IMG/VR virus record: IMGVR_UViG_3300037054_000044
Span: 21,206-85,205 of that record
Source of the DNA: a virus
Reading direction: 5' to 3' (one strand)
DNA: 64,000 nt
Shown here: positions 32,152 to 41,231 of the stretch, piece after piece
How positions within the stretch are numbered: the stretch's first letter is position 1
Layout: the number at the start of each line of letters is the position of its first letter
The notes under the pieces: generated by a model
What the model was told of the DNA's origin: nothing
Database searches by the model: none
What the model saw: the letters and a program-made list of their open reading frames with translations, nothing else
Program-made: the position numbers and the translations under genes

Positions 32152-33262
32152 TAGGTGCTCCTGAGACGGGTTGCGTCTCTTCCTTCTTGATCAGCGCGGC
32201 CACATCATTTCGTAGACGCTCTACCACTTCGAAGTGACTTGCCAAGTACAGTTTCAGGTTATCCATTCCGTTAGCAATTTTTTCTGGCCCTATAGGCACG
32301 GGCTTTCCTTTTACTTCAGTTGTGCTGCCTACATCATACCAGAACCAGCTTCCCTTCTGCTCAAACAACTTACGACCAACTGCAAACTCTATAAGGTTGT
32401 CTGTTTTGTCAAAGCCGGGTGTCCTTCCCTTACCGGGGTAAATGAGGTTGATCTGTGTGCGCCGGAAGGGTATGCCCCCACCGTTCTTCACACACCTTAG
32501 GTCAATGCTGTGGCCTATGATGTTTTCCTTGGTGCCTTCCCAAATTGCCTCTTTACGGCTAATGCTTAGGCGCACACTGGAGTAGAACTTCAAGGCGCGT
32601 CCACCGGGAGTCGTTTCGGGATTACCATAGACAATGCCAATCTTGTCCCTCACTTGATTCAGCCACAGTATGGTAGTTTGGCTACGCGAGCACTTTCCTG
32701 TCAGGATGCGCATAGCCTGACTGAACATCCTAGCCTGCAGACCCATGTGTTGGTCTCCGATGTCACCAGCAAGTTCGGCTTCAGGAACTAAAGCAGCGGC
32801 AGAATCAATCACGATCAAGGTGACCGCCCCTGACTCTACTAACTTGTCTACAGTGTCAAGTGCTTCTTCTCCACTGTTAGGCTGATTGAATAGCAGGTTG
32901 TCGATGTTTACACCTAGCACCTGTGCGTAGGTTGGCTCCAGTTTATGCTCTGCGTCTACATAGGCTACGATGCCTCCTGCGTTCTGTTCTTGTGCTGTGA
33001 TATGTAGCGCCGTTGTAGTTTTCCCAGAGGCTTCCGCCCCGAAGATTTCTACGATACGGCCACGTGGTACGCCTCCGTATTGGAGGACATCGTAGTCAAA
33101 CGTAGGAAGGTTGGTCTTGATGCAGGGCACACGCAGTACAGGCTTGTCCCCTAGGCGCACTATGGAATTCTTAACCTCTCTTCCAATCTTTGTAATCGTG
33201 TGCGCCTCGTCTAGTTGTTTGCTGAGTGCTGCGATTTGTCGAAACTTATCTGCGTTGCTCAT
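32144..33262 (-). CDS. recA: RecA-family recombinase
   Basis: The 372-residue protein has Walker A FGAEASGKTT (near residue 74), Walker B-type LIVIDSAAALVP, and NQVRDKIGIVYGNPETTPGGRALKFY, the loop-2 region of bacterial RecA. It lacks the long acidic tail typical of host RecA. It would form filaments on ssDNA for strand exchange and repair of phage DNA, and perhaps for copying endonuclease genes into cut targets. ATG 33262 (GAAAGGG upstream) overlaps the HNH gene that precedes it. Confidence 0.95.
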   Translation of the reverse strand: MSNADKFRQIAALSKQLDEAHTITKIGREVKNSIVRLGDKPVLRVPCIKTNLPTFDYDVLQYGGVPRGRIVEIFGAEASGKTTTALHITAQEQNAGGIVAYVDAEHKLEPTYAQVLGVNIDNLLFNQPNSGEEALDTVDKLVESGAVTLIVIDSAAALVPEAELAGDIGDQHMGLQARMFSQAMRILTGKCSRSQTTILWLNQVRDKIGIVYGNPETTPGGRALKFYSSVRLSISRKEAIWEGTKENIIGHSIDLRCVKNGGGIPFRRTQINLIYPGKGRTPGFDKTDNLIEFAVGRKLFEQKGSWFWYDVGSTTEVKGKPVPIGPEKIANGMDNLKLYLASHFEVVERLRNDVAALIKKEETQPVSGAPIV

Positions 33263-33671
33263 CCAGTGCCCTTTCCCGTGCTTCCTTGGCTTCCTTCTTC
33301 GTGTCAAAAGTACCTAGCCAAGTTTCCTTGTCGTTCCTGTGTATCCTTGCGTACCACTTACCAGAGGCTTCGTGCCACCCGTACCCTTTGCCGTAGGCTC
33401 TCTTGTTCTTCTGTTGCTGGCTTCGTGTTGCCCAGCGTACATTCCCCGGTTCGTAGTTGCCGTCGTTATCGGGGTAGCGGTCTAGCGAGTGCTCGGGGGT
33501 AGGGCGCGGTCCTATTTCCGCAATGAGTTCCAAGATGTGTTTGAACAGGAACTTTATGCCGCGCCCTCCGTGTGAGTGCCAGCGTTGACTGTTTGGGTTG
33601 GTGCAGCGGTCCTTAGCCGTCTGGTAGACTTGGTATTCCGGTGTGCCCGATATTCCTTTGTTTTTTGACAT
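33246..33671 (-). CDS. HNH homing endonuclease with an AP2-like tail
   Basis: 141 residues. The core is HGGRGIKFLF, then HSLDRYPDNDGNYEPGNVRWA. The C-terminal WHEASGKWYARIHRNDKETW followed by LGTFDTKKEAKEAR is an AP2 DNA-binding domain. ATG 33671 is used (AAAGG upstream). It lies directly upstream of recA and its last 17 bases overlap that gene. A consensus promoter precedes it and so also drives recA. Confidence 0.88.
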   Translation of the reverse strand: MSKNKGISGTPEYQVYQTAKDRCTNPNSQRWHSHGGRGIKFLFKHILELIAEIGPRPTPEHSLDRYPDNDGNYEPGNVRWATRSQQQKNKRAYGKGYGWHEASGKWYARIHRNDKETWLGTFDTKKEAKEARERALDEQRR

Positions 33672-33697
33672 TTTTAACCTTTTCTCTAACTGATTAA

Positions 33698-33726
33698 AGT
33701 ATAACACACTTTGAGAGGAAAGTCAA
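33698..33726 (-). promoter_or_regulatory. Consensus promoter before an HNH gene and recA
   Basis: On the - strand TTGACT (33726-33721), 17 bases, TATACT (33703-33698). The start would be near 33691, about 20 bases before the endonuclease ATG. Confidence 0.75.
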
Positions 33727-33728
33727 GT

Positions 33729-33992
33729 CTAATCTGGCAGTCCACGCGGGTCTACTCCAATGTATGACCTTCCTTCGTAGGAATGGTCGTTATCTTCACT
33801 GTTGCCTTGGTATGCCGTCCATGACACAGGCAGAGACTTGTGTTTCTCCTGATAATCTTCTAATGCTTTTCTTGTCTCTGCTATGCGTTTACTAGCATAG
33901 GTTTTAGCCTCTTCTGTAGTGGCTCTACCCATCAACAGTAGAGCACCTTCACAGTCGCTCTGCAATATTCTTTCATCCCAGTTACTCGCCAA
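33729..33992 (-). CDS. Unknown small protein
   Basis: 87 residues, opened by TTG with GGAGG 5 bases upstream. Helical first half (EGALLLMGRATTEEAKTYAS), then a polar C-terminus (YIGVDPRGLPD). Overlaps the end of the previous gene. Function unknown. Confidence 0.65.
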   Translation of the reverse strand: MASNWDERILQSDCEGALLLMGRATTEEAKTYASKRIAETRKALEDYQEKHKSLPVSWTAYQGNSEDNDHSYEGRSYIGVDPRGLPD

Positions 33993-34413
33993 ACGTGCCT
34001 CCTACGATAGTTGCTGGGGCCTCGTCCTGAGGCTTGACGGTGATCTCCGCTGCGAGCGCAGGGAGTAATTGAGAACTGATAAAACCATGGAACATGCGAA
34101 CGAACTTCGTGCCCTTCATGGCGACCAGTGCCTTGACACCTTTCGTGGTCAGCACGGCGTGGATGAAGTCCAGATCGACGCTGGTAGCAAAGTATGCAGA
34201 CCAGCAGTCAACGCAGTTGCTCTTAGGATCATGATCCTTGCTGAACCGCGCTTTGTGTTCGCAGGCTTTGACGGTGCCGTGTGTAATGGTCAGGTACTGA
34301 CGGCGCAACTGTCCAAGCTGCTTCCGCGTTAGCTTTTCAGGAGGTGCAGCAGGAAGCGTAGGTTCTTCAGTCGAACTGGTTAGGCTCTGTTCCATCTGCT
34401 CTAAAGATTCCAT
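33982..34413 (-). CDS. Unknown protein, possible zinc site
   Basis: 143 residues: disordered Ser/Thr/Glu/Pro-rich start, a basic helix (KLTRKQLGQLRRQYL), a His/Cys group (KACEHKARF, HDPKSNCVDCW) and a hydrophobic C-terminal helix. Its start overlaps the upstream gene by 47 bases. No family recognised. Confidence 0.65.
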   Translation of the reverse strand: MESLEQMEQSLTSSTEEPTLPAAPPEKLTRKQLGQLRRQYLTITHGTVKACEHKARFSKDHDPKSNCVDCWSAYFATSVDLDFIHAVLTTKGVKALVAMKGTKFVRMFHGFISSQLLPALAAEITVKPQDEAPATIVGGTFGE

Positions 34414-34798
34414 TGGCTGACCCTTTCATGTAACTGCGGATTTGGTCGTTTTTAATCTTGTAATAGAGCCTTGCGTACGTGCCATCCGGCCCCAGGCCAT
34501 ACTCAGCGAACGTTCTACCGAGTGCTTCGCGTAGCGTCTCTGAGAGAATGTCAATGTTCTCATTGTAGACGGCTCGAAGGAATATATCGTAGAACCTTTG
34601 GCCAACCGCTCGCTTCACTTTCACTTCCACGTCGATGATGAAGTCAATAGGCTCGGCGGCTACTTCGTCCTGCTTGTACACCGCCTGCTTCACTCGCAGG
34701 GACATGCTGTTGGTTTTCAACACAGAATACAACGCCACAACGCTATTAAACTCTTCGAGATAATCGCGCTTCTGCGTTACTTCATTGATCGTTGTCAT
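34367..34798 (-). CDS. Unknown protein
   Basis: 143 residues, mixed alpha/beta, with a Val/Lys/Arg-rich central strand (IDFIIDVEVKVKRAVGQRFY) and LREALGRTFAEYGLG. No motif I can name. It lies directly downstream of an endonuclease gene whose insertion split an OB-fold gene. Confidence 0.65.
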   Translation of the reverse strand: MTTINEVTQKRDYLEEFNSVVALYSVLKTNSMSLRVKQAVYKQDEVAAEPIDFIIDVEVKVKRAVGQRFYDIFLRAVYNENIDILSETLREALGRTFAEYGLGPDGTYARLYYKIKNDQIRSYMKGSANGIFRADGTEPNQFD

Positions 34799-34801
34799 TT
34801 C

Positions 34802-35443
34802 TCACTTTCTTTTGTTAATCTCTAACACCTTAAACAGCGTTTGTGCAGGGGGATTTTCTAGGTATGCCACTGCGTTCTTGAGCCATTCCACATTGTCTAC
34901 GCGTCCTAACTTTGCATTACACCCTGCATAACGACCACCGCACAACAGTCCTCTTACCGTAGACTTCTTGTCAGGCTGTGGTTTTGTTTTCTTTGTAACG
35001 TGTCTGTGGTCTACTTCAGCACGTGTTGGATCGCCCTCTGTAGGAGGAACCACTGAAAATGCCCCATTTATCAGCAACGCCCTGCCACAAATTGCGCAGT
35101 TCCCACTTTGGTAGGTAAACAAAGCAAGGTACTCATCGAGAGACATCCCGTAAGCACGACGGATGTGGCCTTCTACTGTGCAGAGTTTGCATTTATAGTC
35201 CTCTGCTCTTCCACAGAATTCAGTGTCGTGTCCTTTTTTGCAGATTCTCCTTTTTATGCAGCTTTTGCATCCTGTAGAAAAACCACCCTTCAAGTGATAA
35301 TAGTCCACTTTGCAAATTGCCCCACACATACATTTGCACCAGTAGTGTATGTGTTTTCCGTTTGCTTCGGGAAGCAACTCTTCCCCTACAGTCCAGTTCC
35401 CAAACTGCTTACCAGTTAGACTGGGAACAGTGCGTTTCTTCAT
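34802..35443 (-). CDS. Endonuclease-VII-like homing endonuclease
   Basis: 213 residues from ATG 35443. N-terminal WCKCMCGAICKV, then CKSCIKRRICKKGH zinc motifs; the C-terminal domain has NCAICGRAL, AEVDHRHV, and RGLLCGGRYAGCNAKLG, the endonuclease VII fold with its catalytic Asp-His. Its first 35 bases overlap the end of the truncated OB-fold gene, so the endonuclease entered that gene. Confidence 0.88.
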   Translation of the reverse strand: MKKRTVPSLTGKQFGNWTVGEELLPEANGKHIHYWCKCMCGAICKVDYYHLKGGFSTGCKSCIKRRICKKGHDTEFCGRAEDYKCKLCTVEGHIRRAYGMSLDEYLALFTYQSGNCAICGRALLINGAFSVVPPTEGDPTRAEVDHRHVTKKTKPQPDKKSTVRGLLCGGRYAGCNAKLGRVDNVEWLKNAVAYLENPPAQTLFKVLEINKRK

Positions 35444-35606
35444 TGCTTGCCTTCCTGTACAGCGCCAAGTCTCCAACCTTGTAGGCGTCCTTCTTGATGA
35501 CACACTGGTATCCGCCGATGAACACGATGCCTAGGGTATCGGCATTGCTGTGCGGCAGAATCTCTTCGATGCGAACTACGTTGACTCTGTGTGTGCTGTT
35601 GCTCAT
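35409..35606 (-). pseudogene. OB-fold remnant of an RNA-ligase-like gene, truncated
   Basis: Of the 65 residues the first 50 (VVRIEEILPHSNADTLGIVF, GGYQCVIKKDAYKVGDLALY) match the N-terminal OB domain of Deinococcus-type RNA ligases. The frame then changes character (RKASNEETHCSQSNW) at the endonuclease start and stops inside it. No ligase catalytic domain is found nearby, so the rest is lost, or the OB domain alone is kept. GGAGG precedes the ATG. Confidence 0.55.
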
Positions 35607-35628
35607 GTTCCCTCCAAACTAAAATGGT

Positions 35629-35650
35629 GCCCCGGAATTTTCACCGGGGC
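35629..35650 (-). terminator. GC-rich hairpin, possible terminator
   Basis: GCCCCGG/CCGGGGC, 7 bp with an 8-base loop, between two - strand genes. The following bases are ACCATTTTAG, so the T-run is short. It may terminate, attenuate or protect mRNA. Confidence 0.45.
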
Positions 35651-35657
35651 GATTTGT

Positions 35658-35858
35658 CTAGCGTGTGTAATGCGATTTGCTGAACCGAAGCCCAATCCAC
35701 TCAGGGGTAGGTGCGTCGATCAGTGCTTGTAAAGACTCAATGGCTGCACGGTAGTATGCATAACCTTTGCGTTGCTTTGCAGTGAACACCTGCGTAACGG
35801 AAACTTTGTGCAGTATGTTTTGTGCGTGGTCTTTGTACTGCTCAAGAACTCTCTTCAT
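35658..35858 (-). CDS. Unknown basic helical protein
   Basis: 66 residues, GGAG before ATG 35858. Basic, helical, Tyr-rich (QRKGYAYYRAAIESLQALID). Function unknown. Confidence 0.6.
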   Translation of the reverse strand: MKRVLEQYKDHAQNILHKVSVTQVFTAKQRKGYAYYRAAIESLQALIDAPTPEWIGLRFSKSHYTR

Positions 35859-35867
35859 GGGGTCTCC

Positions 35868-36053
35868 TTAGTGTTTGAATGGACTGCCATAGCGGATGAG
35901 GTAGTAAACTACGTAAATCCACCCGCCGAACAAAGCCTGTCCCAGCGCTAACCAGAACGAGGCCCACTTTGCGTACGAGAAGGCAAAGGCTAGAATGAAC
36001 CCCACTGATGCAACCCAGTCTCTTGCATAACTTACCTTTGTTGATGTACTCAT
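35868..36053 (-). CDS. Two-span membrane protein
   Basis: 61 residues from ATG 36053 (AAAGGAG upstream), with two hydrophobic segments (WVASVGFILAFAFSYAKW and LALGQALFGGWIYVVYYLI). Could be a membrane-acting host-takeover or lysis protein. Confidence 0.6.
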   Translation of the reverse strand: MSTSTKVSYARDWVASVGFILAFAFSYAKWASFWLALGQALFGGWIYVVYYLIRYGSPFKH

Positions 36054-36063
36054 GCGATCTCCT

Positions 36064-38031
36064 TTAGATTGGAATGTTGGCCGTAGCCACGGGAACTGCA
36101 TTGCCGTTCTCCATGGGAATCACATTGTTGAACGTCTGGAGGTTGGCGTTGAGTTTGCCCTTCTCTTCTGCTGAGTAAGAACGGAACTGGCTACGCGCAC
36201 CATCGCAGAATACATAGCAACTACCCCCAGCAGAATACCGGGACAGGCCGACTGTGAGTTTCGTTTTGGGATCAAAGGACTGAGAAGTCTCAGCGAAGCC
36301 AACGGACTGCTCGTCGTATTCTGACTTTTTCATCTCTCCGAGTACGCTACGCCACATTAAAATCATCGAGTCGCAATCCTTGGCGACCTGACTGCTACCG
36401 TCAATATCATTGCTAGATATAATCAGTCCTTTCTCGATGCGTTTTGGCTGCAGGATACGAATCAACTTGATGCGATAATCTTTGGCGATTTTCGCAAACT
36501 GTTTACTGATTTGAGACAGGTGAACTGTGCGGTGCCCTTGGTTGCGCAGAGTATCATCCGCCAACCTCTGCACATTGTCAAACACAACCCATTGAACGCC
36601 GTATCTCCTGATGCAGTCCCTAATCAACTTGAATACATCCTCAGGCTCCTTGACTAATGCCGGATAGGCGAAGTACAAGTCAGCACTACGGGATTGCTGT
36701 ATCTCCCTAGCTTTTACCACAGCAGTCTTCAGTTCTGCCAGTTTAGTTTTAGACTCCTCTGTTCCCGGTGCAGTGATTGTGTCTTCAAAGCCTGTAACAA
36801 GGGAAACCCATTTTCGTGCGAGTCGAGCCGAAGTCATCTCCAGACAAACGAACAATCCGTCTTCTCCATAGGTTTTCACCATATGATCTAGGATGTTGAG
36901 TCCTAAAGTTGTCTTACCTACCTTCTCCGGGGCCACTATGTCTATGACATCCCCCGCTTCGAACCCCACTAGCTTATTCAGTTCAGGCCACGGGGAAATA
37001 TAGGTTGGAGCCAAATCGGCTTTGCCATTCAATTCGTCCTCAAGTTGTTGTAAGGCATCTTTGGAGGAAGTGACCCCTGTTACATCAAAGAATACCGCAC
37101 GTCTCTTCAACTCTTCGAACCCTTCTACTGTGCCTCCACTTTGAAAATAAGCGTTGATGTCTTTGGTTCCCTTCGGCAATACAATTTTCAAGCACTTCTC
37201 AATGCCAATACGGCTGGCGAGTTCCTGCGCTCCTTTGGTACCTGCTTGGTCGCTGTCATAGAGTATGTACACTTTAGGAGCCACACGATCAAGTATTTCG
37301 ATCCATGCTGCCTTGCGTACATTGGCTCCCGGCACTCCCACTACGTTATCCACACCATGGGACATTAAAGCCAGAGCATCTGCTTCTCCTTCTACCATGA
37401 TGATTTCTTTGCACTCTTCATCTAAGGCAGGGGCATTGTACAAACCTGCTTCATGACCGCTGGGGCAAGTGAAATCTTTTTCTGCAGGGGGAAGGGTTCG
37501 CATCTTAGCGAAAGTTACGTTGCCTTCGACTGACAAGTAGGGAATAACCAGTGCGCGTGTCTCCCCCGCTTTGTGGAAGTATACTTTCTCTTTTAAGCCC
37601 AACTTCTGCCGTTCGATAATCTCCTTGGTGAAACCGCGCACGTTAAGTAGATAGTCCATAGCCGAGGCATCCCCTAGAAGGGTAGCGTGGCAAATGTCGG
37701 CATCTGGCAAAGCATCCTGCTTCTCTTTTTTCCCAGACCATTCGGCGCGGGAGTCCACATTTGCTATGCGATCTCCACAGTGTTCTTGCAGAGTCCTCAG
37801 GTTTCCTGTTTTTCCGCAACTGCCGTGATAGCAGAAAAATAACCCATCACGTGTGCTTTCCTCGGGATCATTGCAAGCCACGTAGAACTTGAACCCGCCT
37901 TTTTTGCAGAACGGGCAAGTCTCCACCTGCACCTGTCCACCTGCAGGTCCTTGCCAGTTCCACCCTTTTTTGGTTATATACTGGATTGTGGGGCTGTTCC
38001 TTAATTCTGCTGGGATTGCTTGACTTGGCAT
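36064..38031 (-). CDS. Bifunctional primase-helicase, T7 gp4 type
   Basis: The 655-residue protein has an N-terminal zinc finger (CPFCKKGG, FFCYHGSCG), a TOPRIM domain (IIMVEGEADALAL and VYILYDSDQAG), and a DnaB-like helicase core: Walker A APEKVGKTTL, a later GSSQVAKDCDSMILMWR matching motif H4. It would unwind DNA 5'-3' and lay primers at the fork. ATG 38031 with AAGG upstream is preferred to a GTG six bases earlier. The upstream endonuclease overlaps its start by about 30 bases. Confidence 0.93.
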   Translation of the reverse strand: MPSQAIPAELRNSPTIQYITKKGWNWQGPAGGQVQVETCPFCKKGGFKFYVACNDPEESTRDGLFFCYHGSCGKTGNLRTLQEHCGDRIANVDSRAEWSGKKEKQDALPDADICHATLLGDASAMDYLLNVRGFTKEIIERQKLGLKEKVYFHKAGETRALVIPYLSVEGNVTFAKMRTLPPAEKDFTCPSGHEAGLYNAPALDEECKEIIMVEGEADALALMSHGVDNVVGVPGANVRKAAWIEILDRVAPKVYILYDSDQAGTKGAQELASRIGIEKCLKIVLPKGTKDINAYFQSGGTVEGFEELKRRAVFFDVTGVTSSKDALQQLEDELNGKADLAPTYISPWPELNKLVGFEAGDVIDIVAPEKVGKTTLGLNILDHMVKTYGEDGLFVCLEMTSARLARKWVSLVTGFEDTITAPGTEESKTKLAELKTAVVKAREIQQSRSADLYFAYPALVKEPEDVFKLIRDCIRRYGVQWVVFDNVQRLADDTLRNQGHRTVHLSQISKQFAKIAKDYRIKLIRILQPKRIEKGLIISSNDIDGSSQVAKDCDSMILMWRSVLGEMKKSEYDEQSVGFAETSQSFDPKTKLTVGLSRYSAGGSCYVFCDGARSQFRSYSAEEKGKLNANLQTFNNVIPMENGNAVPVATANIPI

Positions 38032-38591
38032 TTCCACCTTCTCCTATTACGGTTGCTTTCTTTTCTGGTTACCCAGCGTACATTACCCGGTTCATAGTGT
38101 CCGTCATTGTTCCTTCTGTCGAGTATGTAACCCTGAGGTTTGACACCAATTTCTTCAAAGAATTGCTCGAAACTGGTGAATAGAAACCTTATTCCGCGAC
38201 CTCCATAGTTCTTCCAATCCTTACGCCTTGGATTAGTGCAGCGAGTTTGCGCATTCGTGTACGCTCTGTATTCTGGTGTGATTTTACCTCTACGAGTCTG
38301 TCCGTGTTTAAGCGGAGAGTGTCCTAAGATGAAAAACTTAGGCTGTCCCTTAGTGTAGCCGTTTGCGGTTTTTAATCCTGTAGCAATCTCTGTTTTACCA
38401 CCGCATCCACACTGGCATAGACCTATGGGGATGTCAGGATTCAGGTTTTGTTTTGGAGGAGCAGCTTCCCAGCGGTAGGGTTTATGTCCAGACAGGAATA
38501 CCTTAGGCGCTCCCTCTACTTGTCCCCGTTCCTTCCTTGTTTTTGCATAAACTCCCGTTTCTTTGCCGCATCCGCACTGGCATTGTGTCAT
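38001..38591 (-). CDS. HNH homing endonuclease with duplicated zinc knuckle
   Basis: 196 residues. Two copies of a CxCGCGxxTxxxxGxxxxxGxxKGxPKxFxxGH knuckle (MTQCQCGCGKETGVYAK and GLCQCGCGGKTEIATG), then the HNH block YGGRGIRFLFTSFEQFFEEI and LDRRNNDGHYEPGNVRWV. GGAGG before ATG. It sits directly before the primase-helicase gene, which it overlaps. Confidence 0.88.
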   Translation of the reverse strand: MTQCQCGCGKETGVYAKTRKERGQVEGAPKVFLSGHKPYRWEAAPPKQNLNPDIPIGLCQCGCGGKTEIATGLKTANGYTKGQPKFFILGHSPLKHGQTRRGKITPEYRAYTNAQTRCTNPRRKDWKNYGGRGIRFLFTSFEQFFEEIGVKPQGYILDRRNNDGHYEPGNVRWVTRKESNRNRRRWKCQVKQSQQN

Positions 38592-38600
38592 GGGTTCCTC

Positions 38601-38915
38601 CTATTGAACCTTGCGTTCATTTGCTTGGCTGAACATCTTGCGCCCGATCTCGGTTAACTCGTAGACTCGGAACAGGCGGTTAGTCATAGCAAATATGGTT
38701 GCTAGTTTGTCCTTGGTTGCTGGCTCCTCTGTGATCTCTTTGATGAGACCAAGTATCACCAGCTGCTCATTGTCCATCATAGTTCGCATGGCCTCGTGGT
38801 AATCGTTCACCGTGTCCAGTTTAGGGTCAGGCACGGCCTGAGAGAATGCTCCCAAGCCGTTTACCATGCTTTCCAGCAATGCCACTTGCTCTGCGTTTAG
38901 TTGCGGAATACTCAC
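38601..38915 (-). CDS. Unknown helical protein
   Basis: 104 residues from GTG 38915, which overlaps the helicase stop (GTGA). Helical, Met/Leu-rich (MVNGLGAFSQAV, YELTEIGRKMFSQANE). Probably coupled to the helicase. The C-terminal part could be a small winged helix, but this is uncertain. Confidence 0.65.
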   Translation of the reverse strand: MSIPQLNAEQVALLESMVNGLGAFSQAVPDPKLDTVNDYHEAMRTMMDNEQLVILGLIKEITEEPATKDKLATIFAMTNRLFRVYELTEIGRKMFSQANERKVQ

Positions 38916-40681
38916 TTCTTTCGCCTCGCTTTCATCGTGTTGATGGCTACGCTTGCTTGTCCTGCAGTAATGCCCGTTTCCAAGTGGCACGTTGGACACA
39001 TCTTAGCAGACTGCTGACCGGGACACAAGCACTTTAGCAATGGACGGTTCCTGCTCAGTGACCTTAGTAGTTTCTTAGCAGGCTCACTGGCAGGGTACGT
39101 ATGCCACTCTGCTTCGCGTGTAACCAGCTTCATTCGGTCGGGACGGCACCGCTGCATCACTTCATCTGCCGAGGCAAACGCCTCTTGAAGTGAGTTGTAG
39201 ATGCCTAGTTGCTTGTCCACGTTCACTGCTGAGATTGATAGAACGTATTCGCCTAGCTCATTCTCAGCAATTGCCAAGCGTTCGTGCTTATGAGCGTAGA
39301 ACATACCTTTGAGTTCCTGCTTCTCGGGGATTTGCAGAGTATAGCCCCCTGCGCTATCTGCCATCCATGCTAACTTGGAGAATTCTAAGACTTCTTCTCC
39401 GTAGGGCTTGGCAAACAAATCTACACTCTCTACGTATGCGTTTATTTTGGAGATATCAGTGAGTTGTGTGAAATCTATGCCGGGGAACTTTTCCTGCATA
39501 GCTTCCAACTTCTCTGCTGCATCAGTGAGTGATCCTCCTTGTAGATTTAACTCAGGACTCATCCCTAACAGCGATGGCAAAGTTACTAAACTGCAGCGTT
39601 TGTAGTTGTCCACCACGTCAATCACGGAGCAGTCCGTTTTGCCGTCCATAATACGTGTTCCACGTCCAACCATCTGCGTGTACAAAGAACCACTTTTAGT
39701 AGGCCGCGCAAGTACGATGCAAGCCACAGAAGGACTATCGAACCCTTCAGTGAGCAGCGCACAGTTGCACAGCACCTGTACCTTTCCAGATTCAAACCAG
39801 TTCAACTTATCAGCGCGTTGGGGATCGTCCCCGTAGATGGGCTGCGCCATCACTCCGTTGCGTAGAAACATCTCCGCAAGGTCTTTGCCGTGCTGCACGT
39901 CCACAGTAAAGCACAGAGTCGGTCTGTTATTGGTATTCTCCTTCCATGCCTTGACTACCTGTAGATTACGTTCCGGTGTATTAACAGCCTCTGAAAGCTG
40001 CTCCGTGGCAAAGTCACCGGCAACAGTCTTTACTGCATCGAGGTTAGTCTGCGTGCCTACCCTAAAGCCTTTCAGTGGGCACAGGAAGCCTTCTTTTATG
40101 CCGCGCCGGATTGGGAAGCTGTAGACGATTTTGCTGAACACACTTTTCAGCGTCAGCAGATCGTCGTCGTCTAGTGTGTTGATTTGCTTTCCGCGTGCTT
40201 TGTTGCGCCTGCGCGGTGTGGCGGTGAACCCAACCAGCAATTTATCGCTAGCTGGCAGGAGAACACCTGAGTCCTCAAGAATGTTGAGGTAGCTCCCGCC
40301 TAAAACGTGGTGGCACTCATCTATTACGATTGTGCCGATGTCGTCCCAGAAGTGCTCTAAACGCTTGGAACCTGCGCGACCTACCGAGGCGTTGCACGCG
40401 ACTATTACGTCGCAGTCGGCCTCGGCATGGTGCCCTGCTTTCTCAAGTCCTACTTTGAGCGTGGGGTTCCAGTGTTGAATCTTGTCTACCGCTTGATCCA
40501 GCAACTCACTGCGATGAGCAATGACCAGCATCTTCCCCTTGTTCAATCGCGCAGGAAGGTTGCTGAATACCACGGTCTTGCCCAGCCCTGTTGCCATAAC
40601 CACTAATTGATGGCGTACGCCTGCTTGCATGTTCTCTACGATAGCATCCAAACAGTCTTCTTGATATTTTCGTAGCTGCAC
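38912..40681 (-). CDS. Superfamily 2 DNA helicase
   Basis: The 589-residue protein has motif I ATGLGKTVVF, Ia-like AHRSELLDQA, II IDECHH, III GFTATPRR, V ALLTEGFDSPS and VI QMVGRGTR, so a complete SF2 helicase of the DEAD/Res group. The C-terminus has a Cys cluster (KCLCPGQQSAKMCPTCH), a probable zinc finger. GTG start with GGAGG 7 bases before. The gene lies just downstream of a truncated helicase N-terminus and an HNH gene. Confidence 0.9.
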   Translation of the reverse strand: MQLRKYQEDCLDAIVENMQAGVRHQLVVMATGLGKTVVFSNLPARLNKGKMLVIAHRSELLDQAVDKIQHWNPTLKVGLEKAGHHAEADCDVIVACNASVGRAGSKRLEHFWDDIGTIVIDECHHVLGGSYLNILEDSGVLLPASDKLLVGFTATPRRRNKARGKQINTLDDDDLLTLKSVFSKIVYSFPIRRGIKEGFLCPLKGFRVGTQTNLDAVKTVAGDFATEQLSEAVNTPERNLQVVKAWKENTNNRPTLCFTVDVQHGKDLAEMFLRNGVMAQPIYGDDPQRADKLNWFESGKVQVLCNCALLTEGFDSPSVACIVLARPTKSGSLYTQMVGRGTRIMDGKTDCSVIDVVDNYKRCSLVTLPSLLGMSPELNLQGGSLTDAAEKLEAMQEKFPGIDFTQLTDISKINAYVESVDLFAKPYGEEVLEFSKLAWMADSAGGYTLQIPEKQELKGMFYAHKHERLAIAENELGEYVLSISAVNVDKQLGIYNSLQEAFASADEVMQRCRPDRMKLVTREAEWHTYPASEPAKKLLRSLSRNRPLLKCLCPGQQSAKMCPTCHLETGITAGQASVAINTMKARRKK

Positions 40682-40694
40682 AGGCGTCCTCCTT

Positions 40695-41231
40695 TCAGTT
40701 TGTTCTCATTTTGTTTAGCAGTTTTCCTATTTCCACAAACTGCTCGTATGTAAAGCGGTTTCCTCGGGTAAGGTTGCACACCGTGCAGCACACTACACAA
40801 TTCTCCGTGGAGTATCCCTTGGAATTGTCTTTGCGGTCTAGGTTGTAGTTGCCGCGTTTTCTTGTCCCTATGTTATGCTGCGCCCATGTTACAGTGGCGT
40901 TGCAGTAGTGACATGTTGATACCTTGGTGTATTCCAAGAACTGCTTGAAAGTTAGGGCACATGCATGTCCTTGTGTCGCGGACGACTTCCTCAGTTTGTG
41001 GTACAAGGATGCGTACGGCACTCCGCGTACTGCCTCCAAATTTAAACACTTGCAACTTCTTACAGGTTTGGTTTTGTTCCGCAGGCTATTTGCTCTTACT
41101 CCCTTATAATTACCGCAGTCACATAAGCATAACCACCATCTCCCTGCCCCTAAAGACTGTAACTCTGCGGTTACTAGTAGCCTGCCGAAACGTTCGCCCA
41201 GCAAGTCATTTCCTTTACGGCCAACTTTCAT
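40695..41231 (-). CDS. HNH homing endonuclease inserted at a helicase P-loop
   Basis: 178 residues from ATG 41231. N-terminal WWLCLCDCGNYKGVRANSL zinc motif, then CHYCNATVTW, YNLDRKDNSKGY and NCVVCCTVCNLTRG, an HNH nuclease. Its ATG overlaps the stop of a 40-residue helicase fragment that ends in AATGIGKAKL, that is, exactly at the ATP-binding motif. It ends 13 bases before the intact helicase gene. Confidence 0.88.
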   Translation of the reverse strand: MKVGRKGNDLLGERFGRLLVTAELQSLGAGRWWLCLCDCGNYKGVRANSLRNKTKPVRSCKCLNLEAVRGVPYASLYHKLRKSSATQGHACALTFKQFLEYTKVSTCHYCNATVTWAQHNIGTRKRGNYNLDRKDNSKGYSTENCVVCCTVCNLTRGNRFTYEQFVEIGKLLNKMRTN

